From Aquabacterium sp. A3 (GTDB taxonomy: Bacteria; Pseudomonadota; Gammaproteobacteria; Burkholderiales; Burkholderiaceae_C), in contig NZ_JBBPEV010000001.1 of the NCBI RefSeq assembly GCF_038069945.1, positions 992,001 to 1,056,000 of the forward strand: 64,000 bases of DNA, in the 5' to 3' direction. Position numbers and translations under genes: made by a program. Shown one piece after another: positions 55,573 to 64,000 of the stretch; positions within the stretch are counted from its first letter, which is position 1, and the number at the start of each line of letters is the position of its first letter. Under the pieces are notes generated by a model. That model made no database searches, was not told where the DNA came from, and was given only the letters and a program-made list of their open reading frames with translations.

Positions 55573-57462
55573 ATGTCTTTGCTCACCCTGTCCAACGCTT
55601 GCCTGGCTTTCGGCCATGTGGCCCTTCTGGACCACACCGATCTGACGCTGGAGGCCGGCGAACGCGTCGGACTGATTGGCCGCAATGGCACGGGCAAGTC
55701 GTCCCTGCTCAAGATTGTGGCGGGGCTGGAGAAGCCCGATGACGGCGAACTGCAATGCCAGAACGGCTTGCGACTGGACTACGTCGCCCAAGAGCCGAGC
55801 TTCGTGCCCGGGGCCACGGTGTTCGAAGCCGTCAGCGATGGCCTCGCCGACGTCAGGGCCCTGCGGGCGCGCTTTGAGGCGCACGCCGACGGTGACGACC
55901 TGGACGCCCTGCAGACCGCCATCGAAGCCCGCGACGGCTGGACCTGGGAGCAACGCGTTCAGGAAACGCTGCAGCGGCTTCAGCTGGACGCCGACGTGCT
56001 GGTGGAGCGCCTGTCGGGCGGCCTGCGCAAGCGGGTGGCCCTGGCGCGCGCGCTGGTGGCCGCGCCCGACGTGCTGCTGCTGGACGAGCCCACCAACCAC
56101 CTGGACCTGGATTCGATCGCGTGGCTGGAAGATTTGCTCAAAGGCTTCAAGGGCAGCGTCATGCTGATCTCGCACGACCGAGCCTTTCTGGACGTGGTGT
56201 GCACGCGCATCGTCGAGTTGGACCGAGGCGTGCTGCGCAGCTACCCCGGCAACTTTGCCGCCTACGAAACCCTCAAGGCCCAGCAACTGCAAGACGAAGC
56301 GCTCAACAACGCCCGCTTTGACAAGCTGCTGGCCCAGGAAGAGGTGTGGATCCGCAAGGGCGTGGAGGCCCGCCGCACGCGCAGCGTGGCCCGCATCAAG
56401 CGCCTGGAAGGCCTGCGCGAGGCGCGGGCCGCCCGCCGCGATGTGGTGGGCCGCGCCAAACTGGACGTGGCCCAGGGCGAGCGCGGCGGCAAGATCGTGG
56501 CCGAGCTGGAGCATGTGCACAAGCGCTATGGCGAGCGCGACATCGTCAAGGACTTCAGCGCCACCATCTTGCGCGGCGACAAGGTGGGCCTGATCGGCCC
56601 CAATGGCGCGGGCAAGACCACCCTGCTCAAGCTCATCCTGGGCGAGCTGACGCCCGACGAGGGCACCGTCAAACTGGGCACCAACCTGCAGGTGGCCTAC
56701 TTTGACCAGATGCGAGACAACCTGAACCTCGACGCCACGCTGGCCGACTTCATCAGCCCGGGCAGCGAGTGGATCGAGATCAACGGCGCGCGCAAGCACG
56801 TGATGGGCTACCTGGGCGACTTCCTGTTTTCACCCCAGCGGGCCAACTCGCCGGTGCGCACCTTGAGCGGTGGCGAGCGCAACCGCCTGCTGCTGGCCCG
56901 CCTGTTTGCCCGGCCCGCCAATGTGCTGGTGCTGGACGAACCCACCAACGACCTCGACATTGAAACACTGGACCTGCTCGAAGACCTGCTGGCCGATTTC
57001 GCTGGCACGGTCTTCCTGGTCAGCCACGACCGGCGCTTTCTGGACAACGTGGTCACCAGCACCATCGTGGCCGAAGGCCAGGGGCGTTGGCGCGAGTACG
57101 AAGGCAGCGTGGAAGACTGGCTGACGCAGTCGCGCCGTGCCCAGGCGCTGGCCGGCAAAAAGGACAACGCCAAGCCATCGGCCACGGACATGGCCCCGCC
57201 TGCCGCCGCAAGCCAAGGCGCCGCTGCGGCCACACCGGCCAAGCCGCGCAAGCTGAGCTACAAAGAACAGCGAGAACTCGACGAGCTGCCCTCGCGGATC
57301 GAGGCCCTGGAGGCCGAGCAAAGCGCGCTGAACGCCCGACTGGCCGACCCGGAGGCCTACCGCAAAGAGGGCTCGAAGGTGGCTGAGCTGCACGAGCGCG
57401 TGCAGGCCATCGACACCGAGCTGATGACCTTGCTGGAGCGCTGGGAAACGCTCAGCCGTTGA
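55573..57462 (+). CDS. uup: ABC-F family ATPase Uup
   Basis: A cytoplasmic protein of 629 residues with two ABC ATPase domains and no membrane helices. First domain: IGRNGTGKSSLLKIVAG and LSGGLRKRVALARALV. Second: IGPNGAGKTTLLKLILGE and LSGGERNRLLLARLF. Each has a Walker B with LDEPTN. The linker is basic and helical, and a C-terminal coiled coil (about 570-625, SYKEQRELDELPSRIEALEA) marks it as Uup, which acts on the ribosome and on branched DNA. The ATG at 55573 gives MSLLTLSNACLAFG; earlier in-frame starts are not conserved. It overlaps ptsI by 11 nt at the 3' end. Confidence 0.94.
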   Translation: MSLLTLSNACLAFGHVALLDHTDLTLEAGERVGLIGRNGTGKSSLLKIVAGLEKPDDGELQCQNGLRLDYVAQEPSFVPGATVFEAVSDGLADVRALRARFEAHADGDDLDALQTAIEARDGWTWEQRVQETLQRLQLDADVLVERLSGGLRKRVALARALVAAPDVLLLDEPTNHLDLDSIAWLEDLLKGFKGSVMLISHDRAFLDVVCTRIVELDRGVLRSYPGNFAAYETLKAQQLQDEALNNARFDKLLAQEEVWIRKGVEARRTRSVARIKRLEGLREARAARRDVVGRAKLDVAQGERGGKIVAELEHVHKRYGERDIVKDFSATILRGDKVGLIGPNGAGKTTLLKLILGELTPDEGTVKLGTNLQVAYFDQMRDNLNLDATLADFISPGSEWIEINGARKHVMGYLGDFLFSPQRANSPVRTLSGGERNRLLLARLFARPANVLVLDEPTNDLDIETLDLLEDLLADFAGTVFLVSHDRRFLDNVVTSTIVAEGQGRWREYEGSVEDWLTQSRRAQALAGKKDNAKPSATDMAPPAAASQGAAAATPAKPRKLSYKEQRELDELPSRIEALEAEQSALNARLADPEAYRKEGSKVAELHERVQAIDTELMTLLERWETLSR

Positions 57463-59257
57463 CGACCACCGGCCCCGCCACGCTGGCGGGCGGGGCGCCG
57501 CCGGACAACAGCCAGTCGGCGCAAGCCTGCTCGGGATCGGCGGCTTGCATCACGACGTTGGCCAGGGGCAGCAAACGCCGCGTGTCGGCCCGCAGTACCC
57601 GCTGTTTCACGGACGCCACCTGGGTGGGATGCATCGAAAAGCTGCGCAGCCCCATGGCCAGCAAGAGCTCGGTGAAGGCCGGATCACCCGCCATCTCACC
57701 GCACACGCTCACCCCCTTGCCTGCGGCCCGGGCCTGCTCGATGCACGAACGAATGAGGGACAACACCGCCGGATGCCAGGGATCGTAGAGGTGCGCCACG
57801 GCCTCGTCGGCACGGTCGATGGCCAGGGTGTACTGAATGAGGTCGTTGGTGCCGATCGAGATGAAATCGAAGTGCTGCAAAAAAATCGGCAGGGTCAGCG
57901 CCGCGGCTGGCACCTCGATCATCGCCCCCAGCTCGACCTGGCCATAAGGCTTGCCCGCGTCAGTCAATTGCCGCTGCACATGGGCGATGTTGTCCAGCGT
58001 CTGGCGAATCTCGCGCTGACTGGCCAGCATGGGAATGAGCACCTTGACCGGCCCATGGTGCGCCGCCCTGAACAAGGCGCGCAACTGCTTGCGGAACATG
58101 CTGGGCTCTGACAGGCTCCAGCGGATGGCACGCAGCCCCAGGGCAGGGTTCAGCACCGACTCGTGTCGCAGCTCGGAGGTTGACAGGCCATCCAGCGGTT
58201 TGTCGGCACCGATGTCCACCGTGCGGATGGTCACGGGCATGCCTTTCATCACCTCGACCGCGCGACGATAAGCCTCGTACTGCTCTTCTTCGTCAGGCAG
58301 CTTGCCGCCCCGGTTCATGAACAGGAATTCGCTGCGGAACAGCCCCACGCCCACGGCGCCGGCTTCCAGGGCCGCCTGGCCATCGTCGGGCATCTCGATG
58401 TTGGCCAGCAACTCCACGCGCTCGCCGTCCAGGGTGACCGCCGGGGTGTGCCGCAGGCGGGCCAGGCGCCCGCGCTCCAGCTCGCTTTGGCGCTGGCGAA
58501 AGCGGTACTCCTCCAGCACGATGGGAGACGGGTCCACGATGACCAGCCCGGCGTCGCCGTCCACGATGATGTAGTCGTCCTGACGGATCAGGCTGCTGGC
58601 CTGGCGAGCGCCCACCACGGCCGGGATGTCCATGCTGCGTGCCACGATGGCCGTGTGCGAGGTCTTGCCACCCACGTCCGTCACGAAGCCGGTGAACACG
58701 CTGCGCTTGAAGCTCAGCATGTCGGCGGGGGCGATGTCGCTGGCCACCAGCACCAGGGGCTCTTCACCACCAAAATCGCGGGGATGCCGCTGGGCATCGG
58801 GCACCCGCGAGGCATCGGCCTGGGCCAGTTGGCGCAGCAGGCGCTCCACCACCTGCTCCAGATCGGCCTTGCGCTCACGGATGTAGGCGTCTTCCATCTC
58901 GTCGAACTGGCGGGCCAGCACTTCCAGCTGCGCCGACAAGGCCCACTCCGCGTTGTAGTGGCGCGTGCGCACCCATTCTCCGGCCGCGCCGATCAGGGCT
59001 TCGTCCTGCAAGAGCATCTGGTGCACGTCCAGCAGGGCGGCCAGTTCAGCTGGCGCATCGGCCGGCAAATCGCGCTTGAGGTTGTCGAACTCGGTGGAGA
59101 CGTGGTCGCGCGCGGCGTGCAGGCGCGCCACTTCGGCTTCGAGGTCGTCGGGATCGACAAAGACGTGGGGCACGTCCACCCGGCTGGATGCCACCAGCAC
59201 GGCGCGGCCTATGGCCACCCCACGCGACACCGGCAAGCCGAAAACCTGAATGCTCAT
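57452..59257 (-). CDS. ptsI: Phosphoenolpyruvate-protein phosphotransferase (enzyme I)
   Basis: Takes phosphate from phosphoenolpyruvate and passes it to HPr. The active His is H201 in GGKTSHTAIVARSMDIPAVV. The PEP-binding part has the signatures FRSEFLFMNR, EVPAAALTLPIFLQHFDFIS and ISIGTNDLIQYTLAIDRADE, with the catalytic Cys in VCGEMAGDP. It has 601 residues, slightly longer than the usual 575. In related genomes ptsI follows genes for EIIA-Man and ptsH (HPr); neither is next to it here. The start at 59257 gives MSIQVFGLPVSRGVAIG. Confidence 0.95.
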   Translation of the reverse strand: MSIQVFGLPVSRGVAIGRAVLVASSRVDVPHVFVDPDDLEAEVARLHAARDHVSTEFDNLKRDLPADAPAELAALLDVHQMLLQDEALIGAAGEWVRTRHYNAEWALSAQLEVLARQFDEMEDAYIRERKADLEQVVERLLRQLAQADASRVPDAQRHPRDFGGEEPLVLVASDIAPADMLSFKRSVFTGFVTDVGGKTSHTAIVARSMDIPAVVGARQASSLIRQDDYIIVDGDAGLVIVDPSPIVLEEYRFRQRQSELERGRLARLRHTPAVTLDGERVELLANIEMPDDGQAALEAGAVGVGLFRSEFLFMNRGGKLPDEEEQYEAYRRAVEVMKGMPVTIRTVDIGADKPLDGLSTSELRHESVLNPALGLRAIRWSLSEPSMFRKQLRALFRAAHHGPVKVLIPMLASQREIRQTLDNIAHVQRQLTDAGKPYGQVELGAMIEVPAAALTLPIFLQHFDFISIGTNDLIQYTLAIDRADEAVAHLYDPWHPAVLSLIRSCIEQARAAGKGVSVCGEMAGDPAFTELLLAMGLRSFSMHPTQVASVKQRVLRADTRRLLPLANVVMQAADPEQACADWLLSGGAPPASVAGPVVVNG

Positions 59258-59322
59258 ACCCTGCGATGCTACCAGCGAGAGCCCATGAGCGGCGTACGGA
59301 TTTGCCAGGGGCCGGCTGCTTG

Positions 59323-59366
59323 GCGTCACAAGACTGTCACGCACCCGTCACCGGGACGTCACCCCT
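59323..59366 (+). promoter_or_regulatory. Four-unit Pho-box-like array upstream of olsB
   Basis: GTCAC occurs at 59325, 59336, 59347 and 59358, exactly 11 bp apart. The PhoB consensus is a direct repeat of CTGTCAT every 11 bp, so this reads as two adjacent Pho boxes. The flanks are GC-rich rather than AT-rich as in E. coli. The array ends about 50 nt before the olsB start; no clear -10 follows. Confidence 0.7.
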
Positions 59367-59413
59367 TCAGACCAGACTGGCAGGCATCGAACAACCACTG
59401 CACGGAGACCGCG

Positions 59414-60271
59414 ATGCGCGAGCTGCCCTTGCCGACCATGCCTCTGGCCGACCTGCCTGCCACCCCTTCGGTCGCCCCGCGCGCCGCACGGAGGTCACTT
59501 CATCCGGGCTCGGACGGGACTCGCGAACGATCGCGCACCGGTTTTCAAGTCGTTTGGGCTCGCACTGAAGAAGATGTTCGCGCTGCGCAACGCCTGAGAC
59601 ACGAAGTTTTCGCTGAAGAGATGGGGGCGCGCCTGAGCGTGCCTCATGGCAGCCCCGCCGGGCACGACATCGACCTGTTCGACCCCTACTGCGAGCACCT
59701 GCTGGTGCGACTGGAAGGGGCCGACGGCGAGCCTGGCGAGGTCATTGGCACCTACCGCGTTCTGACGCCGGACGCCGCGCGGCGCGTGGGGGGCCTCTAC
59801 AGCGAAACCGAATTCGACCTCACGCGGCTGCGCCACCTGCGCGGCAAGATGGTTGAGCTGGGGCGCTCTTGCGTGCACCCCGATCACCGCACGGGTGGGG
59901 CCATCATGGCCCTGTGGGGGGCCCTGGCCGAATTCATGGTGCGCAACCAGCTTGACACCATGATCGGCTGCGCCAGCATCAGCATGCGCGACGGTGGCCA
60001 TGTGGCCGCCAGCCTGTGGGAGCAACTGCGCCACAGCCACCTGGCGCCCATCGACTTGCAGGTGCGCCCGCGCCTGCCCCTGCCGGTGGACGAACTGGAT
60101 CGCCACCTTCAGGTCGAGGCCCCGGCCCTGATCAAGGGCTACCTGCGTGTGGGCGCCAAGGTGCTGGGCGCCCCCGCCTGGGACCCCGACTTCAACACCG
60201 CCGACCTGCCCATGCTCATGCGCATCGACGACCTGCCCGCCCGCTACCGCCGTCATTTCCTGGGTGACTGA
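59414..60271 (+). CDS. olsB: L-ornithine N-alpha-acyltransferase (OlsB), ornithine lipid synthesis
   Basis: A GNAT-like acyltransferase of 285 residues that transfers a 3-hydroxyacyl chain from acyl carrier protein to ornithine, giving lyso-ornithine lipid. The call rests on the OlsB/hemolysin-like pattern: AQRLRHEVFAEEMGARL, DLFDPYCEHLLVRL, GTYRVLTPDAARRVGGLYSE, MVELGRSCVHPDHRTGG, MIGCASISMRDGG and LIKGYLRVGAKVLGAPAWDP. Residues 1-40 are a disordered Pro/Arg-rich extension. No olsA is adjacent. Ornithine lipids are known to replace phospholipids in phosphate-starved bacteria, which fits the upstream Pho-box-like array. An autoinducer-synthase-like or hemolysin-like label for the same family is possible. 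Confidence 0.83.
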   Translation: MRELPLPTMPLADLPATPSVAPRAARRSLHPGSDGTRERSRTGFQVVWARTEEDVRAAQRLRHEVFAEEMGARLSVPHGSPAGHDIDLFDPYCEHLLVRLEGADGEPGEVIGTYRVLTPDAARRVGGLYSETEFDLTRLRHLRGKMVELGRSCVHPDHRTGGAIMALWGALAEFMVRNQLDTMIGCASISMRDGGHVAASLWEQLRHSHLAPIDLQVRPRLPLPVDELDRHLQVEAPALIKGYLRVGAKVLGAPAWDPDFNTADLPMLMRIDDLPARYRRHFLGD

Positions 60272-60286
60272 CATAATCGGCGCGCC

Positions 60287-61621
60287 ATGACGCGCGCCAC
60301 GCCCCCCTCATCCCACCCGCAAACCCCCGCCCTGCATCGCCAGCTTGAAGCCACCGCCGAGGTGATCGGGCTGGTGCGTCAGGGGCGGTCGTTGCCTGAC
60401 GCCCTGGGCGAGGTGCCCGCCTCGCTGAGGCCTGGCGTGCAAGCGCTGGCCTCTGACACCCTGCGTGAGTTGGGCCGCGCCCAATCCCAAATGGCGGCCC
60501 TGGTGCCGCGCAAGCCAGCGCCCTGGGTTGAATCGCTGCTGCTCACCTGTCTGGCGCTGCTGCCCGGCCCACGCTATCCGGCCCACACCCTGGTCAGCCA
60601 GGCTGTCGAAGCCTGCAAGCGACGCGCCCGTCCCGCCAGCGGCCTGGTCAATGCCGTGTTGCGACGGGTGCTGCGTGAGCCGCAGGCCCTGCCGGCACTG
60701 GCCGACAACGACCTGGCAGGTCGCTTCAACCACCCCGCCTGGTGGGTCCAGCGCCTGCAACGCGACTGGCCCGACCAGTGGGAGGCCTTGCTGGCCGCCA
60801 ACCAGCGCCCCGCCCCCATGACCTTGCGCGTCAACCGCCGCCATGGCAGCGCCGAGGCGTATCGGCAGCGGCTGCTGGCGGCCGGATGGCAAGGCGTTCC
60901 CCCCGCCCAGGGTGATGCCATCGTGCTGCCACAGGCGGCCCCTGTAGACCAGTTGCCCGGCTGGGCCGATGGCGATGTGTCGGTGCAAGACCTCTCGGCA
61001 CAACAGGCCGCCACCTGGCTGCTGCATCCGCCGGGCCTGCCCCCCCTGCCTGCCGGGGCCCGCGTGCTGGACGCCTGCGCCGCCCCCGGCGGCAAAACGG
61101 CCCACCTGCTGGAGCATGCAGACTTGTCGCTCCAGGCGCTGGAGATCGACCCGCAGCGCGCCGCGCGCATCCATGACACCTTGGCGCGACTCAAGCTGCA
61201 TGCCGACGTGAGCGTGGGGGATGCGGGCCAGCCCGACACCTGGTGGGATGGCCGCCCCTTCGACGCCATCTTGCTGGACGCCCCCTGCAGCGCCTCGGGC
61301 ATCGTGCGGCGACACCCTGACGTGCGTTGGCTGCGAAGAGAAAGCGACCTCGACGCCCTTCAGCGCACCCAGGACCGCCTGCTGGACACCCTGTGGCCCC
61401 TGCTGGCACCGGGTGGTCGGCTGCTGTATTGCACCTGCTCGGTCTTCAAGCAAGAAGGGCAGGAGCGCATCGACGCATTTTTGCAACGACAAGCCCAGGC
61501 CTGTCGGCAAGCCGCCCCCGGGCACCTGCTGCCTGTGGTCGAATACCCCGACACTGCCCCCCATGAGAGGGGGGACGGCTTTTACTATGCACTCCTGACC
61601 CGTCACACCGATCCGGCTTGA
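60287..61621 (+). CDS. rsmB: 16S rRNA (cytosine967-C5)-methyltransferase
   Basis: Methylates C967 of 16S rRNA using S-adenosylmethionine. An N-terminal NusB-like domain (about 20-150) is followed by the methyltransferase domain: LDACAAPGGKTAHLLEHADL (SAM binding), LDAPCSASGIVRRHPDVRWL (motif IV with one catalytic Cys) and LLYCTCSVFKQEGQER (the TCS Cys). Both cysteines typical of m5C methyltransferases are present. It has 444 residues. The next gene starts nearly at its stop, and the order rsmB-DUF4390-ntrY is common in Burkholderiales. Confidence 0.97.
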   Translation: MTRATPPSSHPQTPALHRQLEATAEVIGLVRQGRSLPDALGEVPASLRPGVQALASDTLRELGRAQSQMAALVPRKPAPWVESLLLTCLALLPGPRYPAHTLVSQAVEACKRRARPASGLVNAVLRRVLREPQALPALADNDLAGRFNHPAWWVQRLQRDWPDQWEALLAANQRPAPMTLRVNRRHGSAEAYRQRLLAAGWQGVPPAQGDAIVLPQAAPVDQLPGWADGDVSVQDLSAQQAATWLLHPPGLPPLPAGARVLDACAAPGGKTAHLLEHADLSLQALEIDPQRAARIHDTLARLKLHADVSVGDAGQPDTWWDGRPFDAILLDAPCSASGIVRRHPDVRWLRRESDLDALQRTQDRLLDTLWPLLAPGGRLLYCTCSVFKQEGQERIDAFLQRQAQACRQAAPGHLLPVVEYPDTAPHERGDGFYYALLTRHTDPA

Positions 61622-61629
61622 CACACCCC

Positions 61630-62208
61630 ATGCGCCGACGAGACCTGCTCACCCGCAGCGCCTCGGCCGTGATGGCTGCCCTGGCCCTCACCGCCGGGGT
61701 GCCGTCGTTGAGCTGGGCCAATGAGACGCGAGCCGGGCTCAGCCTGCAAACCCTGCAGGCCCATGTGGACGACGACGGGGCTTATCTCGACTACGACATC
61801 GAGGTCGGCCTGTCCGACGACCTCAAAAACGCACTGCAGCGCGGCGTGTCGGTGGTGTTTGTGGCCGAGGCGCGGCTGCTTGAGCAGCGCTGGTACTGGA
61901 CAGACCGACTGCGTGCCCAGGCCACTCGCCGCTGGCGCGTGACCTACCAGCCCCTGACCCGCCAATGGCGGCTCAGCATCGGGGCCTTCACCCGGAATTA
62001 CGCCTCGCTGGAAGAAACCCTGGACGTTCTGAGACGCAGCACCCGCTGGCGCATCGGTGATCGCCCCAGCGGAGACGCTGACCAGCACTACGTTGACTTC
62101 GGATTCCGCCTGGACACCAAAGAGTTGCCCCGCCCGCTGCAAATCGGCATGGGCAATCAGGACACCTGGGACCTGGAACTGGAGCGGCAAGTGCAGCTTC
62201 GGAACTGA
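61630..62208 (+). CDS. DUF4390 family protein, probably exported
   Basis: A 192-residue protein of unknown function. An N-terminal signal peptide begins MRRRDLLTRSASAVMAALAL with a double-Arg and an Ala/Leu-rich core, possibly Tat-like; cleavage is likely near SLSWA. The mature part is beta-rich (YLDYDIEVGLSDDLKNALQR and TRRWRVTYQPLTRQWRLSIG). This matches the DUF4390 family, which lies between rsmB and ntrY in Burkholderiales. The ATG at 61630 is preferred over a TTG at 61618 that overlaps the rsmB stop. It may assist envelope sensing by NtrY, but that is speculation from position. Confidence 0.82.
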   Translation: MRRRDLLTRSASAVMAALALTAGVPSLSWANETRAGLSLQTLQAHVDDDGAYLDYDIEVGLSDDLKNALQRGVSVVFVAEARLLEQRWYWTDRLRAQATRRWRVTYQPLTRQWRLSIGAFTRNYASLEETLDVLRRSTRWRIGDRPSGDADQHYVDFGFRLDTKELPRPLQIGMGNQDTWDLELERQVQLRN

Positions 62209-62214
62209 GCCACG

Positions 62215-64000
62215 ATGGGCCCGATCAAACTCAACCGCTGGGCCTGGATCATCGCCAGCATCGCCTTGCTGGGTGGCGGACTGGTGCTGGGCTTTCTGCT
62301 GGTGCTCACCACGCAGAACCAGGAGCGGTTCGAGCCCTACTTCGGCTGGCTGTGGTGGAGCAACATCGCCATTGCCGCCCTGCTCAGCCTGGTCATCCTG
62401 CTGGCCCTGGGCCGGCTGGCCTTGCGCCTGCGCCGCCGCAAGTTCGGCAGCCAGTTGCTGCTCAAGCTGGCCGGCATCTTTGCGCTGGTGGCCCTGGTGC
62501 CAGGCGTGCTGATCTACACCGTGTCGTACCAATTCGTGTCACGCAGCATCGAGACCTGGTTTGACGTGCGGGTTGAAGGCGCGCTGGACGCCGGCCTGAG
62601 CCTGGCACAAGGCACCCTCGACACCCTGAGCACCGACCTGGCCAAATCCACCCGCCTGGCGGCTGAGCAGCACGTGCTCAACGACCGCACAGGCGAGCGC
62701 ACGCCCAGCCTGCTGGAGCTGGAAATGCTGCGCGAGCGCGTGCGCGCCGAATACGCCGCCGTCGTCAACGAACACGGGCAGCTCATCCTCAGTGCCGAGG
62801 CCATGGGGGCGTCGGCGCTGCGCACCGAGCGCATCGGCACCACGCTGCGCGACCGCGCCCGCCAAGACCGCGTGACGGTTGAAATCGAGGGCCTGGACGA
62901 CCCTGGCACCACCGCCCGCATCGTGGCACTGGCCTGGATCCCCGAACAGGGCTTTGCCTTGCAGCAGCAGCAACGCTACCTGCTGGTCAGCCAGAACCTG
63001 CCCCCCGACATCGTGCGCCACGCCCTGGAGGTGCAGACCGCCTACCGCGACTACCAGCAACGCGCCCTGGGGCGCGCAGGCCTGCGCAGCATGTACATCG
63101 GCATCCTCACCCTCACGCTGGTGCTGGCGGTGTTTGGCGCCTTCTTGCTGGCCGCGATCCTGGGGCAGCAACTGGCCCGGCCCCTGCTCTTGCTGGCCGA
63201 AGGCGTCGAAGAAGTGGCCCGCGGCGACCTGCGGCCCAAAACGATCTTCACCTCCCAAGATGAGCTGGGCGGCCTCACGCGCGCGTTCGCCGCCATGACC
63301 CAGCAACTGGCCGATGCCAGACAGCTGGCCGACGACAGCGTGCAAGAGCTCGACAGTGCCCGCGCCCACCTGCAAACCGTGCTGGACAACCTCAGCGCTG
63401 GCGTGCTCGTGCTGGACGCCGCCGGGCGCCTCGTGCTGGTCAACCCCGGTGCCACCCGCATCTTGCGGCTGCCCATGTCGGCCTACATCGGCCGCCCGCT
63501 GACCGACGTCGCCGAGCTGCAGGAATTTGCGCGCGACATCCAGCTGCGGTTCGACGACCTCGCCCGCGACCCAACCCCCGGCGAGCGCCAACAATGGCAG
63601 CAGCCCTACACCCTGCAATTGCCCCAGCAAAGCGAACCGCTGCCCCTGCTGGTGCGCGGCGCCGACCTGCCGCCAGACGAACGACTGATCGTGTTCGATG
63701 ACCTCACCGAGGTCGTGTCTGCCCAGCGCGCCCAGGCCTGGAGCGAGGTGGCAAGACGCGTGGCCCACGAGATCAAGAACCCCTTGACCCCCATCCAGCT
63801 GTCTGCCGAGCGACTGCAGATGAAGCTGGAATCCCAATTGCCCGAGCCTGGGCAGCAACTGCTCAACCGCTCGGTCAACACCATCGTCACGCAGGTTCAG
63901 GCGCTCAAGACCCTGATCAATGAATTCAGGGACTTTGCCCGGCTGCCCACGGCCCAGCTCGCCCCGCTGGACCTCAATGAGCTGGTGCACGAGGTGACCG
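62215..64000 (+). CDS. ntrY: NtrY-family nitrogen sensor histidine kinase (truncated by window end)
   Basis: The first 595 residues of a membrane kinase; the end lies beyond the window. Three N-terminal membrane helices (about 8-32, 44-66 and 82-104), a periplasmic region (about 105-285), a fourth helix (about 288-312), a HAMP domain, a PAS domain (about 375-430, LQTVLDNLSAGVLVLDAAGR) and HisKA with H518 in RRVAHEIKNPLTPIQLSAER are visible. The HEIKNPLTPIQL box is diagnostic of NtrY. NtrY and its partner NtrX control nitrogen and redox or envelope responses in proteobacteria. It starts 6 nt after the DUF4390 gene, and ntrX is expected next. Confidence 0.93.
   Translation, partial: MGPIKLNRWAWIIASIALLGGGLVLGFLLVLTTQNQERFEPYFGWLWWSNIAIAALLSLVILLALGRLALRLRRRKFGSQLLLKLAGIFALVALVPGVLIYTVSYQFVSRSIETWFDVRVEGALDAGLSLAQGTLDTLSTDLAKSTRLAAEQHVLNDRTGERTPSLLELEMLRERVRAEYAAVVNEHGQLILSAEAMGASALRTERIGTTLRDRARQDRVTVEIEGLDDPGTTARIVALAWIPEQGFALQQQQRYLLVSQNLPPDIVRHALEVQTAYRDYQQRALGRAGLRSMYIGILTLTLVLAVFGAFLLAAILGQQLARPLLLLAEGVEEVARGDLRPKTIFTSQDELGGLTRAFAAMTQQLADARQLADDSVQELDSARAHLQTVLDNLSAGVLVLDAAGRLVLVNPGATRILRLPMSAYIGRPLTDVAELQEFARDIQLRFDDLARDPTPGERQQWQQPYTLQLPQQSEPLPLLVRGADLPPDERLIVFDDLTEVVSAQRAQAWSEVARRVAHEIKNPLTPIQLSAERLQMKLESQLPEPGQQLLNRSVNTIVTQVQALKTLINEFRDFARLPTAQLAPLDLNELVHEVT

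Overview
The window is a continuous stretch of a high-GC chromosome from a betaproteobacterium of the order Burkholderiales. The gene order is the main reason: hemC-hemD-hemX-hemY, yicC...gmk-rpoZ-spoT-greB, gyrA-serC-pheA-tyrA-aroA-cmk-rpsA-ihfB-lapA-lapB, glnK-amtB-gshA...gshB, and rsmB-DUF4390-ntrY. The genus cannot be fixed from sequence alone; a free-living, flagellated, environmental relative of Leptothrix, Rubrivivax, Aquabacterium or Comamonadaceae fits best. I saw no insertion sequence, prophage, CRISPR array or rRNA operon. Nearly all DNA is coding, and several convergent gene pairs abut or overlap.

Layout. 1-1957: the end of a flagellar cap/chaperone cluster (fliD tail, fliS, fliT, ycgR). 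1979-6266: haem genes hemC, hemD, hemX, hemY. 6298-6516: two identical tRNA-Arg(ACG) genes with a promoter and terminator. 6523-11420 (minus): a four-gene signalling operon with a LOV-domain histidine kinase, a lone receiver, a degenerate PAS/kinase-like protein and an HTH plus pseudo-receiver protein. 11605-23301: greB, spoT, rpoZ, gmk, an uncharacterised EF-hand membrane protein, yicC, a Ser/Thr kinase and PP2C pair, rph, rdgB and hemW. 23389-29359: a hybrid histidine kinase, fadD and a two-subunit GMC alcohol dehydrogenase. 29445-43389: an OmpA-like protein, gyrA, the aromatic amino-acid and serine genes including an aroA-cmk fusion, rpsA, ihfB, lapAB and a PCuAC copper chaperone. 43450-52834: comM, the nitrogen-regulated glnK-amtB pair, gshA, kup, benE and gshB. 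52819-64000: a NarL-type two-component system, uup, ptsI, olsB behind a four-unit Pho-box-like array, rsmB, a DUF4390 gene and a truncated ntrY.

How parts work together. hemC/hemD make uroporphyrinogen III, and hemX/hemY are the usual membrane partners. glnK-amtB is preceded by a sigma-54 promoter and NtrC-like sites, so it should respond to nitrogen limitation. olsB makes the lyso-ornithine-lipid precursor, and its upstream array suggests induction by phosphate limitation. fadD next to a Tat-exported alcohol dehydrogenase suggests oxidation of long-chain alcohols into acyl-CoA.

The most unusual locus is the LOV operon. It combines an apparently photoactive kinase with two partners whose phosphotransfer residues appear to be lost, which suggests a light-responsive pathway ending in a phosphorylation-independent DNA-binding protein. 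This is inferred from motif reading; no database search was possible.
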